From positions 30,999,903 through 31,063,902 of the forward strand of contig NC_063152.1 of assembly GCF_020921035.1 (NCBI RefSeq): DNA of 64,000 bases, written 5' to 3'. Under the pieces are notes generated by a model. That model was not told the DNA's origin and searched no databases. It saw nothing but the letters and a program-made list of their open reading frames with translations. This stretch comes from Rhodamnia argentea. Its lineage: Eukaryota; Streptophyta; Magnoliopsida; Myrtales; Myrtaceae. Both the position numbers and the translations under genes were made by a program. Below, in pieces: positions 34,944 through 45,741 of this stretch. How positions within the stretch are numbered: the stretch's first letter is position 1; the number at the start of each line of letters is the position of its first letter.

Positions 34944-35478
34944 TCCATATATAAGAATTGATGGTCTTGAGCGGTTAACATATCTTAGTTGGCCAATAGC
35001 TCATTGATTTAAGCTTTTGAGTGAAGGTGGATCCAACCGAATATGTTCACGGGCTCGGACTCGGATTCTCTCTTAGCGATCTTCCCGAGTGAAAGCATCG
35101 GGTTTCTGCTGCGCGCTCACAACATCTTCTTTGTTCTTCAGCCATGTTTTTTTACTGAGAAAAATTCGTGTCGGGAGACAACAGGTGTGGACCCCTCAGT
35201 ATCTCCAGTCTCGTGTTTCATATCGAATGCAATTTCATCGCGATCTCCAAACACCTGCATGTTCTCCTTTCATGGCGTACAAAACCAAGCATTTAATGCT
35301 TCTGCTTCCTCTCACCAATATGCCTCCACTTCCAGCCATTACTTAATCCGGCAAAAGAGCCTGCGAAACAAGAACTGTTAACGTCCCACAAAACAGACGC
35401 TCTGAGTCTGCTTCGAGTCATTCTTTTCCAGCTTCCTCACAGAGCTGAAGATCTTGCTGAAAGATAACCAACAGCACA

Positions 35479-36997
35479 ATGTCTGGTTCTGTACCTCTCT
35501 TCCTTCTCTGGTCGTGCCTTTTCGCGGCGCATGCATGCAACGCTCGTCGTTTCAGCCCTAATGGCGGACGAAACCCTAGCAACCCAGTACATCGGCTCGG
35601 CAAGGTTGGTTTGCTGTTCCTCGTTCTAGCTCCCTCGAATCTCATGCCCCAAATGCGAAGCCCGTCATGATAAACTTGATCGGTTTCCCTCCCGTGCAGG
35701 ATGTAGAAATTCGGAATTTGCGTCACGGAAAGGAAAATAGCGCGGAGATCATCATGGAAAGGATTCATCACGAAGAGCTCAAGGATTTAATGGGTCATCT
35801 GAGAAAGCAACAAGTCATCGGCGGAGTAAATTCAGGTTAAAAAACAAGCGCACACGTCGTACATAGGCGTTAACCATTTTTCTTTTTTGTACACGACATA
35901 GGCGTCCAAACCTTTCGGCTTATCTTATGGGGTCTCATCACATCTCCATGTTCATATTTCTTTAGTTTAATGCTCATTGTGTGCTTGTATTTGCATTATT
36001 TACGTACATGGCATCAGTCGGAGTTCTTCTTCGGCACATGCCAATGAAAGAACATGAGGTATTCAGTGAATAATACTATTCACCATTTCGCATTATCTTT
36101 TGAGAGATATAAATTTGCTTTTGGCGATGCGAATATAAATTTGTTTTTGGCGGCACGGAAATCAATCTTATGTGGATGAACTCCGGATTTTTTGATGAAT
36201 AATTGCAGTTTCATCTTCATTAGTAGCTTATAATAACTCCCATCTCCTACATGGTAGATGTAGCACCATAGGAAGCTCAAAAACTAACACTGCAAATGTC
36301 AATATTCACCCATGCCCAAGAAGTAAACAAAGAGAAAGGAGATAAAGTATGGTGACATTATCGCTATAAATTTGTCTACGGCTTCTTTTGTTGGCATTCT
36401 TCTTCGAGTTTTCAACTCTTTGTTATATGCTTATGCGATATCAAATTTTGTGTACAAGAATAATGACGGGTTACGCGAAACTGCACCCTTTGCGATAGCC
36501 ATGTCCTCTCTAACATTTTCGGCATGTTAATTAAGCTTTCTTTTTGGTATTATCGCTGATATATAATCCGTCTCGTGCATCGCAGGACAAGAGGGCAGCG
36601 TGGCAGTGCCCTTTAAGAGCCATCAGCATAATGCCGATGCCAAACTGGAGGTAAACGATTTATCTTTCTGATAGATGTGGATTTCGGGGTTTACTATGAT
36701 CAAGGTCATAGAGAGAGCTTAGCTAGAGCATTTGAGTTTCATCCGCTCTTATATCTATATATCTCCTAACTTTCAGTTATCCATACCTGACATCCAATAC
36801 ATACTTGACCTCGATTCGCTCGACCGGTGCAGGCACACAGTATTTCGAAAGCCAGGTTGATGATGGAATTTGCAAATAGTAATCACAACGAGCAAGCTAT
36901 AGATTCTGGAGAATTAGACGACGCGAAGGGCGACGTGATGGTGATGGACTATGCACAGCCCCATCGTAAGCCGCCCATTCACAACGAAGAACCCTGA
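35479..36997 (+). CDS. RGF6: Root meristem growth factor / GOLVEN / CLEL peptide precursor
   Basis: Four exons, 163 residues: 35479-35604, 35700-35835, 36586-36650 and 36833-36997 (TGA 36995-36997). All borders are GT-AG and in phase. The N-terminus MSGSVPLFLLWSCLFAAHA is a signal peptide. The middle is a variable hydrophilic propeptide (EIIMERIHHEELKDLMGHLR and others). The C-terminus is VMVMDYAQPHRKPPIHNEEP. The block DYAQPHRKPPIHN is the RGF/GLV peptide: an Asp-Tyr start (the Tyr is sulphated in the family), a hydroxylatable Pro region and an Ile-His-Asn end. Family role: secreted sulphated peptide sensed by RGFR/RGI receptor kinases to maintain root meristem and control gravitropism. The peptide form most resembles RGF6/GLV1/CLEL6 (At4g16515, from memory), and neighbouring genes support that. 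Poly(A) signal AATAAA at 37079-37084. It is convergent with the YbaK gene. Confidence 0.93.
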
Positions 36998-37717
36998 CTC
37001 AAGCTATATCGTTCCTGCTTTTGCGCTATTTCGCTTCTCTGGGGTGGTGGCATCCATCTCTATGTAATTTGATGTAATAATAAATGAAGCTCGAATCGTC
37101 TTGTCCGATCCGAATCCATGACATTGCAAGATACAGTCATTTAAGTGCTAGTGCCCAAAAGCAGATCTGGTCACTGGCCAATCCTTTTTCACGAAACAAG
37201 TTGCTTCACTTCTGTTACTAAAAGGTTAAAAGGAGGATTTCCCTTCTCCGTCGAGGATCAAATCAGACAAAAAGTTATCGTCAAAGGATCAAATCCAAAG
37301 GATGATGGCGAGTGCATAGAACTAACATGGACATTTTCCGTGAAGCCAATGACCACAGTGAGACAAGATTTGGCATAGTACATAGGCATGTCCCTTGTCC
37401 ACAGACCAAGTTGGAATGGACACAGTGATTAAGGATGCAAGAGACTAGTCAGAAAGAATTACCACCCCACCGGTCCTGCGTTTCTCGTAAAAACTGCTCT
37501 TACTTTCTCCGATTTTCTTAGTACGAATCATGCCAACAGTCTAGAAGAATAATAAATCTGTCCAGGTGGTCCTAAGGGACCAACATAGCTGAAGCTACTG
37601 CCTTTCTCTGAACTAGTCAACAAAATTGTTGATGGTAAATAAGGGAGGTGTTGAAAATATCACCACCCCGACCTGAATATCGCAGGAAAGCAAATTTCGA
37701 CCAACCCTCTTGCCATC
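36998..37717. other. Space between the convergent RGF6-like and YbaK genes
   Basis: It holds the two 3' UTRs. Nothing else is recognised; the open frame at 37145-37378 matches no family I know. Confidence 0.5.
37079..37084 (+). terminator. Poly(A) signal of the RGF6-like gene
   Basis: AATAAA 82 bases after the stop codon, a normal distance for a short plant 3' UTR. Confidence 0.5.
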
Positions 37718-40700
37718 TCAGATCAGCAGCCTCATCGGACTTTTTCTCCGACAAGTACGATAGAGCTTCCTTTGGAGTATTCCCGTACTGCAGCTGACGA
37801 TGAAGGGTTTGACGCAATCGATGAATTGAGAAGTCCGTATTCCAAGCTTCAGATCTACCTCCCCACCTCCTAGCCAGAAGTAATCGGGATTAAGCTTCAC
37901 AATGGCTTCGTCCAGGATCACCTGAAGTAACATATTTTTCATATAAGAATGTCACTTTGCAATTAAATATGTATATAAATGCTCTCAAGGAGCATATTTT
38001 ATATAAGAATAGCGAAAGTACCATGAAAGAGGGTCACTATTGCCAAAAATAGGCAGCTGCTATCATTTGTTAAATTTGAATATTTATATAACACTAAACT
38101 TAAAATCATATATCTGAAAAATACCAGAACAAAAAAAAAGGGGGAAAATGTATGAATGAAGATAGTAATTTCTTGGATTGTATCCACTTGTTCCTTAGAT
38201 GTTAAGAAACGTAAGACATCTCTATACATGGTCTGGACCACAAAGACATTAGGAGATACGAGGGTTAATGGTCATTAACTTCATTTATAAGTAATAACTT
38301 ATGGCCCTCGAGATGTTTACGATAATGGACCACCTAAACAGATGGCACAGACATTTGCAGGAGCAGGACGAAAGCCATTGAGAAAGAATTCAAACTTCCT
38401 CTCTTCAAAGATAACCAAAAGAGTCGGGACTCGTTTATAGGCCAGACACCCTAATAACGAGCTAGAAAGAAAGCACTTTCTCATAGACCATCAAACCTCA
38501 AGGACCCACATGTTGCAGCTTATAAAGCAGCCCAGGTCAATAGAGTGACACCAAATGCAACAAGTATGTCATGTAATGTCCATGTGCCATGAAACAGAAA
38601 TAAATACTTGTTACAGCCAAAACAACATCTTATTTCGTGTTATGAACATGGGTAGAAGTTGAGAACAACCTGGCCTGATGAGACAACCAAGGTTGCACAA
38701 ACAAACTTGAAGCAAGTAACAGAAAGAGAATACATTGAATATTCATTCATACGCCCAAAAAAAAAAAAAATTCAATCAGTATAGCCACAGATATGGTGTT
38801 CTATACCGGAATCTCAGTCTTCATGCCAATACATGTCACTGCGTTGTGCTCAAATCCAGTCAACATCAGGGATGTCTCCTCGGGGGCGAGCCTCACTAAA
38901 AGCAGAGGCAGTCAATAAAACATTCCATTCACAACTACCAAGGTCAAAAGAAGTACATGCCAAGTATTAAAAGCATGAAAGAAGAGATTTAACTTTCAAG
39001 ACCAGAAGAAGAATTTTATTTTTTCACCAGTTCCATATCTCGAAATGTTCATAGCACAAAGCTAATCCCTGTCTCAAATGAGAATAGACCCCTTATTTCC
39101 ACCGTACCCTTTAAAAGTACCTGACCTAGTGCATAATCACATGATGGTTCTCACATATGGCCAGTCATGGATATGCCTGAGCAGCACAACCGCCATGTTT
39201 ATGTGCTGTCACAGGCCTGCAGCAACCTAAAATATGTCCCATGGACAATATGTCAAGTTATTGATTGTGAATCTAGCAGTCATAGTTCCACCTGTCATCA
39301 CTCACCCCAGCAGATACATGTGTACTCATGCCTAAATGTCCCTAAATTACTCGACATTGATGCAACCCTGAAAAGATATGTCAACATGGAGGAAGTGGGA
39401 AATCACTCTCCAAGAAGACGGGCAATCTCGTCAATAGTAACAAACTGTTCCAAGTTATCGTTGTAGAAATGAGGAATCGCTCTTTGAAAAGACACAAATT
39501 TTCTTATTTGAGGAAGACCCATCTGAATCTCATAAATAGCAACAAGCCTTCCAATCCAATTAATCAGACTAGTCACAGACATTATGGATACTTTTTTCAT
39601 ACTATCCTAACAAACACAGCAATCCCCAACCCCCTGCCTACAACCATTATCAGAATGTGATAAATATAACAAGAGAAATCAGTTGAGCATCCAAATACTA
39701 GTTAAAAAAGTTCAGCTTAGATTAAAGAATGGTATCTTGTTGAAAAGTTCCTATTGTATCGCTCGAATCATGTTATGTCGTTAAAATTAGCTAACTCTTA
39801 ATTAATTAACAAGGATTCGGTCCAAGTATACACTCAATACTTATCTTCTTAAGAAATAATCCCGAAACATTTCTTTCGCAGCAGAAACTGCTGAACCAGC
39901 TGATTGTAAATCGTTTCCCTCTATTGGAAATAGGGGGAAAGAATTAATACGAGTAGGCATGAAAACTTCAAAATCTTTCCAAACAAAGGGTTAGAATTCC
40001 GAAGACATGAAAACTTAAAAGGCATCAAATTTGTCTCAAATACAGACAAACCTACTACAGAAAAGACATTGTCCAACTTGAAACTTTATGCTGAGAAGGC
40101 AAAGTTGCATGATTTTCAAAGTCGAGCAGCTCCTAAAGATGAAATAATCCCTTACTAATGTATAGATTAAAAAAAACATAGAATAATTCATTGCTATCCA
40201 TGCTGATATTAGTTATGCACTGTCATGCTTTGATGACACCGTCTCGCTTCTGAAGATAAGTCTAAGAAGGAGGTCTGTGTTAAAGCACAGATTACCTAAA
40301 ACCATAAAAAAAAAAAAAAAGTACGGAGGAATCCGAAGGCTCAAAACCAGCTACTCCTGTCATCAACTGGCAAGCTAGTTGTGGAAAAAGGAACACCATT
40401 AGCAGAGGGAGCAGCTTTCAAGAACTGTCATCTCACATAAAAAGACCTAATTTCAGGGCAAAACTGAAAGAAGTACCTCCCCGCGTGCCGTCATTTATTA
40501 AAGCTATTAACTACGTAGATAGGACAGATTGGTTACATGAGGGTATCAAAATCAAAACTTCACCAATTGGTTCCAAAAATTGAAAAACCCAAAGGCAATA
40601 ATACCAATTTTCCGTTTACATTATGGGCTTGCCTTCTTTGCAAACAAGAATGGATTGCAGCCACTAGATATTCATACTTGAATCAACTTGCACTTGAAAT

Positions 40701-43323
40701 AAAGATATTAAACTAGAGACTCCAACAGTATGTTGAGTTCACAGAGAATAACAAGCTTTTTTGTCACCTTGTTTCACCCCATAGCATTAGCCAGTCGACT
40801 GTTGCCCCATTAAGTCCAGCCTTAAAAGATGAGCCCACATTTCCACATACATCCAGTTTAAACTGTAACCTTTGAAATTAAAGAAGTATGGTGAATGGAG
40901 AGTAACTTACAATTGAATTTCTTTTTTGGTACCTTGCTATCGTTGAGTGCATAAAGATAGTTTTTTAGAGCTTCGGCGTTAAGCCGAGCAGTATACTGCA
41001 AGATACAAGGTAAAAGTGTTAGTGTGGCTAGTACTTCAGCAGGATACAAACTGATCTAGAAAACGATACCTGAACAACTACAAGATAATACTTTGAATTG
41101 TTTCGATCATTGCAATCAATGACAGTAGATGGAGCTTGAGTATTCACCTGAAGTCAAGGAGGCAACATTAGCTCCAAAATTGAGTTTGACTCAAGCTTAT
41201 CATTCCTTTTCATAATATTTTCATGTTCAGAAACGATAATGAGCCCATTTGGAAAATAAATTATAAGAATTTTTCCAACCATCAACAATTGCAAGGCATG
41301 AACTTCACATGCAAGATAATCATCAGATCTTGTGCAGGCAAAATTTCATATGCAAGATAATTCTGATTTTTTTTTTTTTAACCAGCAATGCACAACCAAT
41401 GTATGGAATAACTACTTGTGATGAATTATGGGGAAAGTTATTCGGACACATTATGTGTATCCCCATGCCCTTCAACTATGCAAGACATAATCTTTATCAC
41501 TGAATAGCAGAAAACCACATACATGCTGCAAAAAGATTACTCAACAGTCCATGAATTAGCTATTGGGAGCAAATTTCCGGAAAGGCTGGAGATTTGCCCT
41601 ATCCCTGAAAGATATCAGCCACATTACATGTCTAAACACGTTTTGTGGAAAATAAGTGATTTAGAAATTTTTTTCCTAAAAACGATCATATGTATTGCTT
41701 GCAATAATTAGCTAATAAAAAATATCACCATTACCGATAACAATTTGTGTCTACACATTTAAGTAGACAGTGAAAATATTTTTCGTTTATTCATTTTTGT
41801 AAGCGGTATAAGCGGTTTTTTTAGAAAATATTTTCCAAACACTCATTTTCCGCTCAATAGACAGAACCTAAAGCTACAAACCACTTTATAAGGCATAGAA
41901 ATGATCCAGATTAAATACGTAGAGACTATACACTTTTGCGTTCATTTACATCCCCTGCAAAAATAGACAAGAATAAGTAGCCCATTATTTCGTGTAAAGA
42001 AAAGAACCACAACTAGTTAATGTTTCTACGACAATGTCCTTTTCCCTTCTATTTGCTTCTTATTTGAGCCGTTAACTGTTTTTCTGGGGGATATTGAGTC
42101 TTACATTTACATTCAGTTTGATTATACTTGCGGAAACCAACATTTTCGTAAATCCATGAGCAGATGATCTATATAGACACATAGATCCAATTACCCATTG
42201 AGAGTATTAGCATTTGTACACACATGCAGGTTGCTTACATGAATGTCTGGGACCAAGGCCCTGCATGTTAACCTTCCTCATCCTCAATTCTCAAACGCCA
42301 TAATTCTTCTCCTGAGGACCTTAGCGCTATAATATCATCCATAGGGTGTCTTAAACCGTACCATCATGTCTGATATTACTTCTGGAAAAGGACGGAGATG
42401 AAATCTATAGGTATGGTTTTCCCTCTCTTTGCAAATCCATGCTCATCGTCGCAGCTTATACACAAACTACTTATTCTGGCAAAGTTATGCAGTAGCATGT
42501 TAATTGACTGCCAATGGAGAACCAGGAAACAAATAATCTAACTAAGAATTCAACAAAACAAAGACCATGGTTGCAATTGCTTTCTTCAGCCATTCATTAT
42601 CAACTCCGGCACCTCCTCTAACTACCTCGTAGTCATCTCCACCTTACAAAGTTTTCTGAAATGTCTGCATTACTAATCATAAATCAAAGTCATCTCAGTT
42701 TTCTTATCTATTAACACCATCCATCTTAAACTTTCTACCTTCCAAATCAAAATTAACGACAATAATCGTCGTCCAAGGACTCAATTAGAGGCCAAAAAGC
42801 CGAAAAAATCAACAGCAGAATGCTAAAACGAACCGAGTATCCCCTACGCATACTCTACTCCACTCGTCTATGCAATGAAAATCACAAGCAACCTAGTGCT
42901 GACTTCCAACGAGCTCAAGCAACACGAAGAGCATCCACAACACATAAAAACATCACTCGCCATGACGATGCTTTTGCACAGATGATCAATTGAGCGCGCG
43001 CCGAGGATCCTCTGCCTCTCCTCGTACGACCGCTCGTAATAATCCCCCGGAACTCTTTTGAAGGCGAAGTCCGTGACGCCATTGCTCCTGAGAATCGCCG
43101 ATAGGCGGGCTTCGGTGCCGGAGACGGAATCCGGAGCCGCGGCGCCGAGCGACGACAAGAGCCGTCCGGAGAGGGCCGAGACGGCGTCGCCGGTCGCGAC
43201 GGGAGGCAAGGAGACGGCGAAGGAGGAGGAAGAGAAGGTCCTGGAGAGGAGAGAGAGCTCGAGGTTGGAAATGCGCTCGAGTATTCGGGATTGGACTCGC
43301 TGGAGCTCGTCCCATGCCTCCAT
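37718..43323 (-). CDS. YbaK/aminoacyl-tRNA deacylase-associated domain protein
   Basis: Five exons on the minus strand: 43323-42961, 41147-41070, 40995-40911, 38895-38807 and 37921 to about 37718; about 272 residues if read to the TGA at 37720-37718. Exon 1 (MEAWDELQRVQSRILERISN ... ILGARSIDHLCKSIVM) has a coiled N-terminus and the start of the domain. The others give VNTQAPSTVIDCNDRNNSKY, YTARLNAEALKNYLYALND, LRLAPEETSLMLTGFEHNAV, TCIGMKTEIP and VILDEAIVKLNPDYFWLGGG. YbaK relatives hydrolyse mischarged tRNAs in trans; whether this plant branch does is unknown. Intron 1 starts with GC (ATG|GCGAGT), not GT, although both flanking exons join exactly as in the family. A possible donor near 37791 (GTACGG) would instead splice to an unseen last exon. 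The match from memory is At4g16510. Introns total about 4.8 kb. Confidence 0.88.
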
Positions 43324-43496
43324 CGTTTTTCGGTTTCCCGAGATCTTCCCCTTCTGCTGGACTGTTTTTTGTTTTTTTTGTTTTAACGGAGGGGTCTTTC
43401 AGGAAATACTGTATTCTTGAAGGACCTAATCTAATTCTTAAAAGGACCCAAACCGATCGAGATTAGCTTTTAATTTTTAGTTTTTATTTATATAAA

Positions 43497-44783
43497 GGGA
43501 AAAATCCAAAAAAGGGCCTGAAGTCCTCTTTTTTTTTCAAATTAGGGCCCCAAGTGAACTCTGTTGCAAATAAGGGTCCAAAGTGACATGATGTGTTTCA
43601 ATTAAGGGCCCGAAGTGGCCACAGTATTTCAAAAATGGGTCCGGCCCGAAGGGCACTTTCGTAATTTCACATTTTAATTTTTTTGTTCATTTTCCTCCTT
43701 TTTTTCCCTTTTTTTATTTATAATTTTTAAAAAAAAAAGGAAAAAAAGCCGCACAGGTGGGAGGGCCGCCACTCCCGCCTGTGTGGCCGCCGGCACATCG
43801 CTTATGGGGGGTCGGCGACGGCGGTGAAAGCCGGCGTCACTAGCCAAAAGCGTGGGTCACCGAGAGAGGGTCGGGCCCTCTCCCGGATCCGTGTGGGATC
43901 GGCGGCCCCCGCCCGGATCAGGGGCCACGGGTCGTCGCCCGGGACCGGGCAGGGGTCATCTAAGCAACAGCATGGCCTCGGAGCGGCGGTGGGTCGCGAA
44001 TACGAAGGCCGAGGGTGGTGTCGAGTCTCGTAGAGGGTAGCCGCGGGGTCCTCCGGTGGCGCGACGGCTCAAGGTACTAGGTCGGGTGCAGATCCGAGCT
44101 TCTCGGGCTCGGATCCGGTGGCGAGGGGAAGGCGGGCCGGCGATTGAACGGATGGCCGGTGGCGCGAGGTGGAGTCGGTGGTTGAGTGGGTGGCGGTGAG
44201 CAGAGAAGGAGATAGGGGTCGGACCTCACCGAGCTCGTGGGTTCGTGGGTCTCTCGGCCTCGGGTGCGGGGGCTCGAAACGGTGGCGGTGGCGGCGAGAG
44301 GCTTAGGACCAGACGGTCGAGCGCGCTGTATTGTAGGTGGGTTGAGGTGGACGGTGGCTGGCATCTACAGATGGAGGGGTGGCCGTGAGCAAATGAAGGA
44401 AGGAGAAGGAGAAGATGAAGACGAAGGAATAGAAAGAAAAGAAAGAGTAGGGGAGGGCCTGGTCGCATCAGGAAAGAGAGAGAGAGTGAAGGGAAAAAGA
44501 GAGAGAGAGAGAGTGAAGGAAAAAAAAAAGGGTGTAAAACAGATAAAAAAATAAAAATAAATCAAATAAATCAAATAAATAAAAAGATGAAAATGCTCTT
44601 AAAATCGGGTCCTTTTTTGAAATTTTATGATCACTTCAGGCCCTTATTTGAAATAATATTCACTTCGGACCCTTATTTGAGAAAATGAGAATACTTCAGG
44701 CCCTTATTTGAAACAGAGATCATTTGAGGCCCTTATTTGAGAAAACAAGAGGACTTCGGGCCCTTTTTTGGATTTTTCCCTTA
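43497..44783. mobile_element. 1.3 kb fold-back transposon with GC-rich cargo
   Basis: The left end 'aagggaaaaatccaaaaaag' (43497 on) is matched by its reverse complement at 44760-44783 ('ttttttggatttttccctt'). Each arm of about 180 bases contains four to five tandem units of about 35 bases, built on 'gggcccgaagtg' plus 'caaattaagg' on the left and 'acttcaggcccttatttga' on the right. Between the arms, 43740-44370 is very GC-rich and unlike the AT-rich arms. It begins with a hairpin at 43752-43783 (cacaggtgggag / ctcccgcctgtg). The flanks are palindromic (tttatata / atataaat), so the target duplication is ambiguous. It lies between the divergent YbaK and LDH genes. The class is uncertain: fold-back, or Mutator-like with acquired DNA. 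Confidence 0.75.
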
Positions 44784-45741
44784 TATAAATCTCACGGTTC
44801 GCATACTTTAACTTAAAAAAAAAAAAATCAATTTTGAGACTTTCGCAGTATGTATTCAAACGTTGACACGTGGATTTACGCGTAGATTTTTTCTAATAAT
44901 ATTTTGGAACTTGAATAATATTTGTAGCAAACTATATGGAAAAAACACGTACTTTAGACTTCTTATGACAAGTGACCATTTTTGACACCTACAAAACATG
45001 ACTCGAACGGGAGATAGCTCGTTTGGATTTGTAAATACTTGATTGTTTATGTGTCATCTTTGCGTTTCATCAGTTCTATTATCCGTAGCCGAGAACAAAT
45101 GAGAAAGACGAGCAAAACTTCCATTATTATCATTTTGCATTTTGTGTGACCATCGTGTCAGAATTATTCAGAGCCATGATGCTAAGAGAAAGAAGGAATC
45201 GATAAGAAGAAAAGAAGAAATAGGAATGAGTAAAAAAAAATTTCATTCTTCCTGTTTTTTTATTGATACAACCTCGTGTATTTATAGTATTTTACGAGGA
45301 GAATAATATCTAATTTGATGATTGATGTGGAGGAGGAAAATCTGATTTCTGATTTGGTAGAGCTTGATTGATATCTGATTTGACGGAGTTGATTGTTAAC
45401 ACGTCGGCAAGAGAATTAATAGGTGGGGCCCGTGGGGCCGATCGAGGAAGTAAATCGTAATGATGAATTTAGAAAACGAGAGTTGAAATTGGACGTTTTC
45501 CCATTCATTTCTTGGGTAAATTAGTCTCCCTTTTTATGTTTTTTTTTTTGGCTAATAAAAAGGGTTTTGACCGGCTGGCCATTCTTTAGCTGAACTTCAA
45601 AAATCAAACTGCCCACCAACTCTGCCGACGAGACTCTCTGTTCCGCGCTTTCAACCCTCATTCTTCTTCCTCCGTCGTCGATCCCCTCTCTCTCTCTCTG
45701 TCTTTGACCCATCGAGTTCAGCGCACAGTCGCACTAAGAAG
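44784..45741. other. LDH upstream region
   Basis: About 950 bases of AT-rich DNA upstream of the lactate dehydrogenase start. It contains 'gacacgtgg' at about 44865. The final 150 bases are CT-rich leader (tctctctctct near 45690). No gene is seen here. Confidence 0.5.

Larger units (their letters stand above)
29405..35478. other. 6 kb intergenic region
   Basis: No gene recognised. Contents: a putative promoter of the small DUF4535 gene (29405-29800, GC-rich, with cacgtgg near 29799); DNA around 30120-30220 with repeated 'gtgtcgg'-type words similar to 59400-59515; a short GA run (31535-31557); a G-box/RY composite (32132-32148); a long GA microsatellite (32647-32733); a small inverted-repeat element (33953-34290); and a solo LTR (34493-34943). 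Confidence 0.5.

Noticed and set aside
43824-44554. ORFs in the GC-rich centre of the fold-back element
   Set aside because: They are short and compositionally biased, lack family resemblance and sit between transposon arms. Treated as cargo, not genes.
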